A stretch of 64,000 bases of DNA. Origin: Cellulomonas sp. Lineage in GTDB: Bacteria > Actinomycetota > Actinomycetes > Actinomycetales > Cellulomonadaceae. This document shows positions 1-8,770 of the stretch, piece after piece. Position numbers and translations under genes: made by a program. Below the pieces are notes generated by a model. It was not told where the DNA came from. It saw only the letters and a program-made list of their open reading frames with translations, and searched no databases. Numbering within the stretch: the first letter of the stretch is position 1; every line of letters begins with the position of its first letter. The stretch lies in assembly GCF_015234515.1 (NCBI RefSeq), contig NZ_JADGMY010000010.1, forward strand, positions 186,001-250,000, given 5' to 3'.

Positions 1-3000
1 CCAGGCGAGCACCGAGCTCACCACGCCGAGCACGGCGGACCCCCACGCGTCGATGGCGCCGACCGCCACCACCAGGACGCTCGACGCGGCGCCGAGCACG
101 GCGTCCACGATCGGCAGCACGGTCCGGGACAGGGTCTGCGCCGCCGCGGCGAACCAGTCCGCCGCACCCTGGCTGACCTGGTCCCAGAGCTTCCCCAGAG
201 CCGCCCAGACCTCCGGCAGCCGGCCCAGCGCCTGCAGGAACGGCGCCAGCGGACTGGAGTCCCGCAGCCATCGCCACGCCGCCCGCAGCGCGTCCAGCAC
301 GGGCCGGGCGGCGTCGGTGATCGCCTGCCACAGCGCGTTGATGCCCTGCCGCAGCGCCTCGACCGGACCGATCGCCGGGTCGATTCCCAAGGCCGTCGCG
401 ATGTGCAGCCACGCCGTCGCCCCGATCTCGCCGAGGTCGTCGAGGACCTCGCTCACGGCCGGCTGGATGTCCTGCCACCACTGGTAGACCGGCGCGGCCA
501 CCCACCGGACGACGGCGAAGAAGTCGCTCAGACCGTTGATCTGGTCCTCGACGCCCTCGGCGGCCTGCCGCTGCAGGAACTGCTGGAGCTGGACGGCCAT
601 GGGGGACGCCAGCACCCGGTCCACGAAGCCCATGGCGTCCTGCAGGCTCTGCTGGAACGCCGCGCAGTCCAGCGCCTGCTGCTCCGGGCTCGCCTCGGGG
701 CGTGCGGCGCACATCGACTCGACCTCGAGGTCGGCCAGCATCGCGTCCAGTGCCGCGAGGCCCGTCGCCTCCATCGCTCGCTCGACCCAGCCGTCCAGTG
801 CCGCGGCGGTGCGGTCGACCGGCCCGGCCAGCCCCTCGTCCAGCAGCGACGCCAGGAGCGGGAACCGGGCGCGCAGGAAGGCCATCAGGCCGTTCGCCAG
901 CAGGTCGTCGACCGCTGCGCCGACCGCGCGGACGCCCGCACCCACCTCGTCGAGAAGACCGGTGACGGCCGTCGTGACGTCGGCGACGACGGCGTCGATG
1001 GACCGGTGGAGCCCGGCTGCCCAGGCGTCGATCTCACCTTGGACGCCGTCGAGGAACGTGTGGATCGACGTGCGGTACCGCTGCGCCAGCTCACCGAGCT
1101 CACCCGGGAGGTTGGCGGCGAGGACGTCGACCGCCGCGTGCAGCAGGCGGAAGGTGGTCGCGACCGCCTGCCGGGCGGCTTCCACCACGGCGTGGGCCAG
1201 TCGCGCCGCCGCGTCGAGCAGGGCGGTGATGGCCCGCCGGCACGCCGCCAGGAAGCTGTCGACCCACGCGACCAGACGCCCCACCTGCTCGCGGACCCAG
1301 TCCAGCCCGCGCTGGAACCATCCACGGTCGGCGGTCGCGGCCACCCGCGTCCGGGCCCGGCCGCGCGCGTCCTCCCACTGCCGGTCACCCTCCGCCTGGG
1401 CGTCGGTCGTGATCCGGGCGGCGCGGGCGAGCCCGTCGCGCTCGGTGCGGTCCGCATCCGCGGCGGCGCGCGTCGTGAGCTCGTCGACCCCCTGCTCGCG
1501 CTGGGCCAGCAGCGTCTCGCCCTCGCCCTGCCACGCGGTCCGCCGCTGCTGGACACCGGCCGTGGCACCGTCGCGGAGCCGGTCACGGTCCCGCCCGGCC
1601 GCCACGCACGCGTCGCGCACCTGGGTGTCGGCGGCGTCCAGTCGCTGCGCCACCTGCGCCCGCGCGTCCGGGTCGGACGGGACGGACTGCTCCACGGCCG
1701 CCAGCGGGCCGTCCTGGACGAGGACGACCTCATGGAGGGGGACGGCGCCGGCGTTCGCCGGCGTGGCCACCCGGTCCAGACGCGCAGGGTCCACCGCACC
1801 GACCACGTCGACGGTGGGCACCGGCAGACTCTCGAGCCGCAGGTCCAGACCCGCCGTCGGGTCCCGCTCCGGCTCGAGCCGGCGCTCGCCGAACCCCTCG
1901 TCCGTCGCGGTGCGGTGCTGCTGCTGGGCGGCGGCGGCACGCTCCCGGTACATGGCCGCGCTCGCGGACGGCACGGTGCCATCGGGCGTGGGAGGAGCGT
2001 CGGCACCAGGGCCGCCGCGGGTCTCGGGTGCGGACGCCGTCGTCGCGGGGGACTCGGTGCTCGTGATGCGCTGCTCGAGCTGCCTCTGGTGGCCGGCCCG
2101 CTCGCGCTGCTCGTCGGCCGAGAGCCCAGCGGTGTCCGGCGGGGGTGCACGCGCAGGAGCGGTGCCCACCTGGGCGCGGGCAGCCTCACGGGCGCGCGCC
2201 ACGGCGGTGGTGTCGGGTTCTGGCGCGCGAGGTGCCGGGACGTCCGGCACCGGTGTCGGTCGGGCGGTGCCGGACGGGGGACCCCGGGCCGGTGGGCTGG
2301 CAGCCCGGTCCGCGGCGACGGGTGTCCGCTGGGTGGGGACCACGTCGGCACACGGGCGGATCTCGTGCCCACCGGCGGTCGCTGCGGCGCCGTCCCACGT
2401 CGCCTGAGCACGGGCGACCACCTGGGCGAGCCGCTCGCGCCGGTCACGACCGGACCGCGCGGCGGTCGCGCGCCCGCCTGCCGGACCGGTCCGGCCCCGG
2501 TCGACCGCCGGCGTCCGGCCGTCGTCCTCTGCGGGTTCGGCCGGTCCGTCCGCCGACGCCGACGACTCACCGGAGGACGCGGGCGCGGCCTCGGGCCCGT
2601 CCGCCGACGCCGACGGCTCACCCGGGGACCCGGGCGCTGTCTCGGCGGCCTCGCCCGGCCGGCCCTCCTCCGTGCCCTGCGCGTCGGACTGCTCCGCCGC
2701 AGGAGCCTCCCCGGCGGACGTCGCGCGCGACGTGGACACGTCCGGGTCCGCCTCGGGCGGGGCCACCAGGTCCTCGGCGCGCGCCGTCTCCGCGGCCCCG
2801 ACCACCCCCCACGGCTGCGGTTCCGTGGCCACCTCGGGGTCCGGGAGCGGGAGCACGGCGCGGCGCAGCGCCAGGGCACCGGGCGACAACCGGGCCCGCA
2901 GGCGGACGAGCCCGGTGGCGTGCGCGGCCTGCTCGGCCTCGCGCTCGGCGGGGTGGTCCGCGGCGATCGGCGCCGGTGTGGACAGGACTGCCGGACCGCC

Positions 3001-3324
3001 CGCGCTGCCCGCGCCGGCCTGGACCACATGGGCCACCTCGTGCGCGACCGTCTGCGCGTCCGCGCCGGGGCCGAGCAGCACGGTGCTCCCCGACGCTGCG
3101 GCGCGCGCACCGAGAGCGTGGAGCAGCGAGCGGGCAACGGTGCCGTCGAACACCCGGACGGCAGACAGCGACGCACCGAACCGGCGTTCGAGGTCGGCGC
3201 GCCCGGGCAGGGCCCGCGCCGGCTCGCGCGCCGCTGCGGCCCAGCGCTCGCCCAGACCGACCGGCGCAGACGGCCTCGGCTGCGCGGGTCGACGCGGCTC
3301 AGGGACCGGGCGGGCGTGGGTCAT
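1..3324 (-). CDS. eCIS-associated DUF4157 (zincin-like) protein, C-terminus cut by window start
   Basis: At least 1108 residues are read without a stop from the ATG to the window edge. Residues 46-102 match the DUF4157 domain found beside contractile injection systems: an RFGASLSAVRV segment followed by HEVAHVVQ at 95-102, a zincin HExxH motif. Residues about 110-560 are a low-complexity stretch rich in Ala, Pro, Gly, Asp and Glu. From about residue 600 the chain is almost entirely predicted amphipathic helix, including segments like REQVGRLVAWVDSFLAAC. The start overlaps the preceding stop as ATGA, so translation is probably coupled. The family is a hallmark of eCIS loci, but its role (processing protease, cargo or scaffold) is not settled. 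The long helical tail could belong to a tape-measure-like or effector region; that is inference. The stop lies outside the window. Confidence 0.85.
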   Translation of the reverse strand, partial: MTHARPVPEPRRPAQPRPSAPVGLGERWAAAAREPARALPGRADLERRFGASLSAVRVFDGTVARSLLHALGARAAASGSTVLLGPGADAQTVAHEVAHVVQAGAGSAGGPAVLSTPAPIAADHPAEREAEQAAHATGLVRLRARLSPGALALRRAVLPLPDPEVATEPQPWGVVGAAETARAEDLVAPPEADPDVSTSRATSAGEAPAAEQSDAQGTEEGRPGEAAETAPGSPGEPSASADGPEAAPASSGESSASADGPAEPAEDDGRTPAVDRGRTGPAGGRATAARSGRDRRERLAQVVARAQATWDGAAATAGGHEIRPCADVVPTQRTPVAADRAASPPARGPPSGTARPTPVPDVPAPRAPEPDTTAVARAREAARAQVGTAPARAPPPDTAGLSADEQRERAGHQRQLEQRITSTESPATTASAPETRGGPGADAPPTPDGTVPSASAAMYRERAAAAQQQHRTATDEGFGERRLEPERDPTAGLDLRLESLPVPTVDVVGAVDPARLDRVATPANAGAVPLHEVVLVQDGPLAAVEQSVPSDPDARAQVAQRLDAADTQVRDACVAAGRDRDRLRDGATAGVQQRRTAWQGEGETLLAQREQGVDELTTRAAADADRTERDGLARAARITTDAQAEGDRQWEDARGRARTRVAATADRGWFQRGLDWVREQVGRLVAWVDSFLAACRRAITALLDAAARLAHAVVEAARQAVATTFRLLHAAVDVLAANLPGELGELAQRYRTSIHTFLDGVQGEIDAWAAGLHRSIDAVVADVTTAVTGLLDEVGAGVRAVGAAVDDLLANGLMAFLRARFPLLASLLDEGLAGPVDRTAAALDGWVERAMEATGLAALDAMLADLEVESMCAARPEASPEQQALDCAAFQQSLQDAMGFVDRVLASPMAVQLQQFLQRQAAEGVEDQINGLSDFFAVVRWVAAPVYQWWQDIQPAVSEVLDDLGEIGATAWLHIATALGIDPAIGPVEALRQGINALWQAITDAARPVLDALRAAWRWLRDSSPLAPFLQALGRLPEVWAALGKLWDQVSQGAADWFAAAAQTLSRTVLPIVDAVLGAASSVLVVAVGAIDAWGSAVLGVVSSVLAW

Positions 3325-3581
3325 GGCAGCCGCCGGTGCACAGCACGGGCGAGCTCGACGCCGAACAGCACGGGGTTCCCGTCCGGGCGGGCCCGCAACC
3401 GCGGCGACGACCCACCTCCGTCCGGACCGGCCTCGACCAGCCGGGTCAGCTCGCGCTCGAACGCCGCCACGACCGACCGGCGGCGCCCCGGCGGCACGTC
3501 GGTCAGGTCGAGCTCCCCGATCTCGATCACGACGTCCGCCTGCGGGTCGGCGACCCGCGACGCACGGGAGGTCAGCGCCAT
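3321..3581 (-). CDS. small eCIS-operon protein (86 aa)
   Basis: This is a short soluble protein with no signal peptide or membrane segment. The centre reads VVIEIGELDLTDVPPGRRR, followed by a helix (VVAAFERELTRLV). That strand-then-helix layout (a beta-strand ending in a Leu-rich motif, then an Arg-rich helix ending in ELxRLV) resembles small proteins I associate with eCIS operons beside the AAA+ ATPase. I have no functional name for it. The start overlaps the end of the ATPase gene by 10 bases, and the stop overlaps the DUF4157 start (ATGA), so it is translated as part of the operon. Being a real gene is well supported by the tight packing; the function is unknown. Confidence 0.75.
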   Translation of the reverse strand: MALTSRASRVADPQADVVIEIGELDLTDVPPGRRRSVVAAFERELTRLVEAGPDGGGSSPRLRARPDGNPVLFGVELARAVHRRLP

Positions 3582-5476
3582 CCGCGCACCTCCGCCGGGG
3601 TCAGCGACCGCCCGAGCTTGGCGTACTCGAGCTCGGCCGCGACGCGCAGCACCTCCATCGTCACGGGTCCTCCCGCATCGGCGGCGAGGAACGCCGCGTT
3701 GCGCGCGATGCTGCGGATGTTGCCGCCGGCGACCGCCAGGCGTGCGAGCAGCTGCGGCTGCAGGCCGTCGACGGGCGTCCGTGCGGGGAACGCGTGCCGC
3801 CAGATCTCCTCGCGCAGCGCCGGCTCAGGGAACGGGAACTCGACGACGAACGGGATCCGGCGCAGGAACGCCTCGTCGAGGTGGTCGCGGTGGTTCGTGG
3901 TCAGGATGGCCAGACCGCCGTAGGACTCCATGCGCTGCAGCAGGTAGCTGACCTCGATGTTGGCGTGCCGGTCGTGGCTGTCCCGGACCTCCGTGCGTTT
4001 GCCGAACAGTGCGTCGGCCTCGTCGAACAGCAGCACGGCGCCCGCCGACTCGGCGACGTCGAACACCCGGCGCAGGTTCTTCTCCGTCTCGCCGATGTAC
4101 TTGCTCACGACCGCGGACAGGTCGATGCGGAACAGGTCGAGCCGCAGCTCGCCCGCCAGCACCTCGGCCGCCATCGTCTTGCCGGTACCGCTCGGCCCGG
4201 CGAAGACGGCCGAGGTCCCCAGGCCGCGAGCGCCCGGGCGGTCGCCTGCGAAACCCCACTCGTGGTCGACGACGGCCTTGGCGCGGACCTGACCCGCCAG
4301 GGCCTGCAGCGCGACCCGGCTCTGCTCGGGCAGCACGAGGTCCGTCCAGGACGCGACGCAGTCCAGCCGTTGCGCCAGGTCCTCGAGCTGGGGGTGCGCC
4401 TGCTCGCGGGACGCAGCCCAGAGCAGCTCGCCGAGATCGGCTTCCGGCTGGTCGGCCAGAGCGGCGCGCGCTGCCGTCACGGTGTCGTCCAGCGCCACGG
4501 CGCCGAGGGGGAACCGGGTGACGATCTGCGCCAGCCGATCGGGCTCGGGCAGGCTGCCCAGGGCCGTGCGCCACTGCACGAGCCGCTCGGCATGCGAGGG
4601 GCGCGCGACGCGCAAGCGGGTCACGGCCTCCCCCGGCCGAGGGTCGGAGCCGTAGCTGACGACGGCGCCCGGCGCCCGGGAGACCAGGTCGGTCACCGCG
4701 GCGCGAGCCGACGGGTCCCCGGCCTGGAGCTCGACCGCGAGGGCGAGCGGCTGCAAGCGCGACTCCCGCCCCCACAGCACCACGAGCTCGTCCAACGCGT
4801 CCGGGTCGGCGGGCACCTCGGCCGACGACAGGCTGAGGACCTGCCGGCCGCGCCCGGCAGCCGCAGCCACCGCGAGCCCGTCGCTGGCGACGTCGCACCA
4901 CAGGTGCACGGGCCCGGCGCGCCCGGCGCGCCCGGCGCTCGAGCGTCCCGACCAGAGCTCGACGAGCGCCCGGGCGACCTCGGCGTGCCCGGCGGTCAGG
5001 ACACCGGTCCGGGGCACCACGTGCGCCCGACGTGCGAGCGCCGGCTCGAGGTACGCGTGCCCCATGAGCGCGTGCAGCACCCGCTCGGTCAGCAGGAGGG
5101 ACCGGTCGGTCAGGACGTCGCCCGGCCCGAGCTCGACCAGCCGGTGCGCCCGCAGCGGTGAGGTGGGCAGCAACGCGTGCCAGTCCGCACCGGGCAGGAT
5201 CGAGAGGGCCAGCCCGACCGTCGGCCAGGGCCGTGCGTCGCTGCCGTTGAGCGTGGCGAGCTCCAGCTCGACGCCCGGCTGCAGCTCGACGAGCGCGCCG
5301 AGCAGGAGGACCCCGCGCTCGAACGCCGTCAGCCCGAAGGCGGACGACACGGCGTCCAGCGACCCACCCGGAACGGGCTCGAGCAGCATGCCGCTCTCCG
5401 GGCGGTCACCACGCAGCAGCTTCTGCACGGCGTCCATCTGGGCGTCGAGCTCGTCCCGGGAGGTCTCGGTCGTCAT
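3572..5476 (-). CDS. eCIS AAA+ ATPase (Afp15/Pvc15-like)
   Basis: A 634-residue protein. The N-terminal 400 residues form a variable helical region. A classical AAA+ module follows: Walker A GPSGTGKT at 427-434, Walker B LLFDEAD at 482-488, a sensor-like ILTTNHRDHLDEAFLRR, and a C-terminal lid helix. The same two-part layout is seen in the ATPase encoded in Afp, PVC and Streptomyces-type injection systems. It is thought there to act in assembly or remodelling of the particle in the cytoplasm. The gene follows the DUF4255 gene with a 4-base gap and overlaps the next small gene, so it is inside the coupled operon. The ATG is the only start that preserves this spacing. The ATPase fold is certain; its exact task is inference from context. 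Confidence 0.9.
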   Translation of the reverse strand: MTTETSRDELDAQMDAVQKLLRGDRPESGMLLEPVPGGSLDAVSSAFGLTAFERGVLLLGALVELQPGVELELATLNGSDARPWPTVGLALSILPGADWHALLPTSPLRAHRLVELGPGDVLTDRSLLLTERVLHALMGHAYLEPALARRAHVVPRTGVLTAGHAEVARALVELWSGRSSAGRAGRAGPVHLWCDVASDGLAVAAAAGRGRQVLSLSSAEVPADPDALDELVVLWGRESRLQPLALAVELQAGDPSARAAVTDLVSRAPGAVVSYGSDPRPGEAVTRLRVARPSHAERLVQWRTALGSLPEPDRLAQIVTRFPLGAVALDDTVTAARAALADQPEADLGELLWAASREQAHPQLEDLAQRLDCVASWTDLVLPEQSRVALQALAGQVRAKAVVDHEWGFAGDRPGARGLGTSAVFAGPSGTGKTMAAEVLAGELRLDLFRIDLSAVVSKYIGETEKNLRRVFDVAESAGAVLLFDEADALFGKRTEVRDSHDRHANIEVSYLLQRMESYGGLAILTTNHRDHLDEAFLRRIPFVVEFPFPEPALREEIWRHAFPARTPVDGLQPQLLARLAVAGGNIRSIARNAAFLAADAGGPVTMEVLRVAAELEYAKLGRSLTPAEVRGWR

Positions 5477-5480
5477 GGCG

Positions 5481-6692
5481 TCAGGGCACCGTGACGGTGG
5501 GGCCGGTGATCGCCCCGGTGGCCGGGTCGACGTCGAGGAGGCTGAGGGCGCCGCCGATCGACAGCCGCACGAGGTGGGGACCGGACGGCAGGCCGCGGGT
5601 GGTCACCTCGACCACGCCGCCGACCACGGCGCCGTCGGACCACTCGGTGCGGGTGTCCCCCGGCCCGTTGAGCACCACGGTGAACGGCTCGTCCGCCGCC
5701 GGCACGGGTGTGACGGTCAGACGCAGGACCCGGGCGCCGGCACCCGGAGCGGCCCGGCTCGACGGGTTCGCCGGCTCGATGACGGGGACGAGGGCGACGG
5801 GGAACAGCCCGGACTCCGCAGCCGGGCGGGTGCTGCCGTCCGGCAGGGTCACCTCGTGCCGCACCTGGACGCCGGTGAGGCCCGGTCGCAGCGTGCCGCC
5901 GTCGACCGGGAGGCGGATCTCCGTGTCGCCCGCCGAAGGCGCAGGCAGCGCCCGCCCTCCGACGAGCACGGTGGTCCGGTCCCCGCGCAGGGACGTGCCC
6001 GTGACGACGAGATGCTCGCCGAACCGGACCACCGGCTGCGGGCGCGCGTCCGACCGCACGGCGCTGACCTGCGGCCGGCGCAGGGGGTACACGGTGAGGA
6101 CGGGCTCCCTCGTCACGGGCAGGGACGCACCGGTCGTCACCTGGGCGTCGAGCATCACGACGGCGGCACGGTAGGCCACCGTGAGCCGCGGTGCGGAGCG
6201 CGTGTTCATGCCCCAGAGCCGAGAGAGGTCCTCCAGGTCCAGCGGAACCATCGAGAGCCGGACGGACTCGACCTGGTTCGCCAGGTCCGAGCCGGCGAGG
6301 GCGTGGCCTGCCGGCAGGGCGGTCAGGAAGTCGGCGATCTCCGCCGGGGAGAGTCGCGGGACCTGGTTCAGGCTGCCGAGCACGAGACCTGCGAGGCGCT
6401 CCACGTCCTGGGCGGCCGGGGCACCGACGAAGCTGAGCGCGTACATGAGGTCGACCGCGAGGCGCGGTGCCTGGAGCACCGAGCCGTCCGTGTCGCGTTC
6501 CGGCATCCACTCGTTGCGCAGGTCGCCGTCGGGCATCACCTGGTACAGGTGGATGTACACGCCGGCGACCGCGTCCGGCTCCGGCGGTGCGGTGACGACG
6601 GTGAATCCCGCGAGCTCGGCGGCGTCGATGAGCCCCTGCACCCGGGCACGCAGCACCGCGCTCACGGTCGCGACCGCCAGGGAGTTGCTCAT
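5481..6692 (-). CDS. DUF4255 protein, eCIS sheath/tube terminator cap (Pvc16/Afp16-like)
   Basis: The protein has 403 residues. The N-terminal 200 or so (MSNSLAVATVSAVLRARVQG, then VYIHLYQVMPDGDLRNEWMP and a LAVDLMYALSF segment) match the DUF4255 family, which caps the tail end of contractile injection systems and controls sheath/tube length. A beta-rich C-terminal half follows, with an IPT/TIG-like Ig fold (FGEHLVVTGTSLRGDRTTVLV) and a second sandwich. Such extensions occur in actinobacterial members. The reading frame stays open upstream, but this ATG overlaps the previous stop as ATGA, as elsewhere in this operon, and is the one chosen. The protein should sit at the distal end of the particle. 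Confidence 0.85.
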   Translation of the reverse strand: MSNSLAVATVSAVLRARVQGLIDAAELAGFTVVTAPPEPDAVAGVYIHLYQVMPDGDLRNEWMPERDTDGSVLQAPRLAVDLMYALSFVGAPAAQDVERLAGLVLGSLNQVPRLSPAEIADFLTALPAGHALAGSDLANQVESVRLSMVPLDLEDLSRLWGMNTRSAPRLTVAYRAAVVMLDAQVTTGASLPVTREPVLTVYPLRRPQVSAVRSDARPQPVVRFGEHLVVTGTSLRGDRTTVLVGGRALPAPSAGDTEIRLPVDGGTLRPGLTGVQVRHEVTLPDGSTRPAAESGLFPVALVPVIEPANPSSRAAPGAGARVLRLTVTPVPAADEPFTVVLNGPGDTRTEWSDGAVVGGVVEVTTRGLPSGPHLVRLSIGGALSLLDVDPATGAITGPTVTVP

Positions 6693-7483
6693 CCGGACCC
6701 CCGCGTCCGGCTGGCGAGGTACTCCGCGAGCTCGCTGCCCCGAGCCGCGGCCGCCGACCCGGCGGAGGCCTGCGGCACCGACGACGAGCCGGCGCGGGCG
6801 GCTGGGGCGATCGGCGCGTCCGCCCGCACGACGATCCGGTCGATCCTGACGTGCACGGTCCTGCGCGCCGGGTCTCGACCGTCCGCACGGCGCGCGTCCG
6901 CCGCCGGTGCGGCCGAGGTCGGCGGGTGCAGCGGAACCGGTGCTGCAGCGGGCGCGGTCGTGCTGCGGTCCGGGCGTTCCGTCGGGGCCGGCACCGGCGG
7001 TGCCGGCCGTGCGACCGCAGGCGGGGCGGGCGGCCGTGCGGTCGCTGCCGGCGGGGGCGCTGCTGGTCGGCCCACCACGGTGGTGTGCACCTCGATCGGC
7101 ACGGGCGACACCGGCGCGGCTGCGGGCTTCGGGGACGGCGTGGACGACGGCGGCGGGATGCGCACCGGGGACGCCGACGCGTCGACGGGCTCCCGAGCGG
7201 GTGCGGACGGCTGGCGCGCTGCGGTCACGGGCTGCGCGGGCTGCGGGGCACCCGGCGGCGACGACTGCTCGACGTGCTGGACGTGGAGGGTGACCGGCGC
7301 CGGGTCGTGCTGCCGCTCGGTCGCCACGGGAGCCGGCGGCGCCGCGTCGACAGGCGGCGAGGGGAGCGCCCACACGACGTCAGCGGGCCGCACGAGGGGA
7401 TCGGCACCCGACGCACCGTCGGCGCGTGCGCCGTCTCCCGTCCCGGGGTCCAGCCGCGCCAGCAGGGCTCGCAGGTAGCTCAC
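6689..7483 (-). CDS. proline-rich eCIS-operon protein
   Basis: This 264-residue protein starts at a GTG that overlaps the previous stop (GTGA). A short N-terminal helix (SYLRALLARLDPG) is followed by about 150 residues of Pro/Ala/Thr-rich disordered sequence. A single conserved-looking beta motif (RTVHVRIDRIVVRA) and a short C-terminal helix ending SELAEYLASRTR complete it. The 'I-R-I-V-V-R-A' strand recurs, in my recollection, in small uncharacterised proteins of eCIS clusters next to the cap gene. No enzymatic motif, signal peptide or membrane segment is visible. It may be a flexible tether between baseplate or cap components; that is a guess. Frame and boundaries are secure from the overlaps on both sides. 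Confidence 0.7.
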   Translation of the reverse strand: MSYLRALLARLDPGTGDGARADGASGADPLVRPADVVWALPSPPVDAAPPAPVATERQHDPAPVTLHVQHVEQSSPPGAPQPAQPVTAARQPSAPAREPVDASASPVRIPPPSSTPSPKPAAAPVSPVPIEVHTTVVGRPAAPPPAATARPPAPPAVARPAPPVPAPTERPDRSTTAPAAAPVPLHPPTSAAPAADARRADGRDPARRTVHVRIDRIVVRADAPIAPAARAGSSSVPQASAGSAAAARGSELAEYLASRTRGSG

Positions 7484-8232
7484 GACCAGCCCGCCAGGTC
7501 CAGGTAGCTGCGGCGGCGGGTGGCCGGCAGCGAGAGGATGTCCCGCTCCGACCAGCCGTAGGTGCGGGCCAGCGCATCGACCTCCTGCAGCAGCCGCCGC
7601 GCGTTGACCTCGATCTCGCGCCACAGGAACGCCCCGACGTCGAACCGGGACGGCCAGGCGTGGCTGCACGCGGCGCAGCGCAGCTCGAGGGTGAGGTCTG
7701 CTGCCGGGTCGAGCCGAGCCAGCTCGGCGTCCAGGGCCTCGACCACCGGGGACGGGAGGTCCTGCACGGCACACCGGATCCCGGCTCGCTCCACCGACAC
7801 CACCGCGGCCTCGAGCAGGACCGCGGCCCGCAGGTCGTGGTCCGCCTGGGAGGCGACGCGCAGGTCCCGGCTACCCGGCAACCGGAACCGGACGTCCCAG
7901 TCCTCGACCCACAGCTCGTGGACCGCCGACCCGGCAGCCACGTCGTCCGCCACGGCCGTCCCCCCGGGAACCAGGTCGCGGACGTCCAGGGCGAACTCCA
8001 GCCCGTCCCCGCACCGAGGGCACGCCACGTAGCAGTCCGCGACGGCGCCGAAGGTCTGTCGACGCACCTCCAGCAGAGCGAGGTCGCGGACACCGAGGGG
8101 CGCCGCCGCCAGGTCCTCCACCGGCAGGCTGTCTGCCGCGGACCAGACGAGGAGGGCCCGGGTGAGCGCGTCGACACCGCGGCCCTGCTCCCAGACCGCG
8201 AGCAGCTGCTCCCCCGCCAGGCCCGCCGTCAC
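7480..8232 (-). CDS. four-cysteine (zinc-ribbon-like) baseplate-type protein of the eCIS
   Basis: A 250-residue protein with two CxxC pairs, C71/C74 (ACPRCG) and C186/C189 (RCAACS). They are separated by a beta-rich region (HELWVEDWDVRFRLPGSRDL), so the four cysteines could bind one zinc. The C-terminus reads LARTYGWSERDILSLP and ends in an Arg-rich SYLDL segment. That pattern resembles T4 gp26/gp51-type hub assembly proteins and phage tail chaperones found beside tube genes. It lies between the tube and cap genes, 6 bases after the tube stop, which fits a particle-assembly role. Family assignment beyond 'eCIS structural or assembly protein' is tentative. Confidence 0.7.
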   Translation of the reverse strand: MTAGLAGEQLLAVWEQGRGVDALTRALLVWSAADSLPVEDLAAAPLGVRDLALLEVRRQTFGAVADCYVACPRCGDGLEFALDVRDLVPGGTAVADDVAAGSAVHELWVEDWDVRFRLPGSRDLRVASQADHDLRAAVLLEAAVVSVERAGIRCAVQDLPSPVVEALDAELARLDPAADLTLELRCAACSHAWPSRFDVGAFLWREIEVNARRLLQEVDALARTYGWSERDILSLPATRRRSYLDLAGWS

Positions 8233-8238
8233 GCCAGG

Positions 8239-8763
8239 TCACTCCGGGACCGTGAAGCTGGGCTCGGTCGGTTCGAGCACGGCGACGTCGCGCAGCCAGC
8301 CCTCGTTCTCCAGCTTGATGGACTGGATCGCGACGGCGTTGCCGCTCGCGTCCAGCTCGGGGAAGGCCTGGTACTCGCTCACCCAGCACCGGTAGAGGTT
8401 GTAGGCGATGACCAGCTGGCCCGCCTCGTTGTACATCTCGATGGTGATGTCCTTGCGGAAGTCCTTCAGCGACACCTCGGCACCGAGGGCCGCCTCGTAG
8501 TTCCACACCTTGTTGGCCCACTGCTCGAACTCGCGGTCGTGGGTGACGCCACGCTCGAGGGTCACCGCCTCGAACTTCGACTGCCCCGGTGAGCGGAAGA
8601 CTGTGCTGACGTCACCGCCCGCGCGCACGTCGATGACCTCGGTGGTGCGCTTGAGCGCACCGACCTTGCTCACTCCGGCCACGTACCGGCCGTCCCACTT
8701 CACCCGGAACTTGAAGTTCTTGTACGGGTCGAATCGGTTGGTGTTGACGGTGAACTGGACCAT
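8239..8763 (-). CDS. eCIS inner tube protein (T4 gp19-like, Afp1/Pvc1)
   Basis: The protein has 174 residues, the usual size for the family. The features of the gp19/Hcp-like tube fold are all there: FKFRVKWDGRYVAGVSKVGAL near the N-terminus, TTEVIDVRAGGD, FEAVTLERGVTHDREFEQW, and a C-terminal IQSIKLENEGW strand. These subunits stack as hexameric rings inside the contractile sheath and are driven into the target on firing. The gene is 7 bases downstream of the second sheath gene, the standard sheath-tube order, with a GAGG-like ribosome site just before the ATG. Only one tube gene is visible in the window; PVC and Afp carry two. Confidence 0.93.
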   Translation of the reverse strand: MVQFTVNTNRFDPYKNFKFRVKWDGRYVAGVSKVGALKRTTEVIDVRAGGDVSTVFRSPGQSKFEAVTLERGVTHDREFEQWANKVWNYEAALGAEVSLKDFRKDITIEMYNEAGQLVIAYNLYRCWVSEYQAFPELDASGNAVAIQSIKLENEGWLRDVAVLEPTEPSFTVPE

Positions 8764-8770
8764 GGGATCC

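Noticed and set aside
885-3176. 763-codon minus-strand frame overlapping the DUF4157 gene
   Set aside because: Its translation is Arg/Pro/Ser noise. The frame offset by one holds the DUF4157 motif and runs on to the window edge.
403-3951. Long plus-strand open frame opposite the DUF4157 and ATPase genes
   Set aside because: It is Arg/His/Gly-rich with no domain and lies antisense to genes with clear motifs; a by-product of high GC content.
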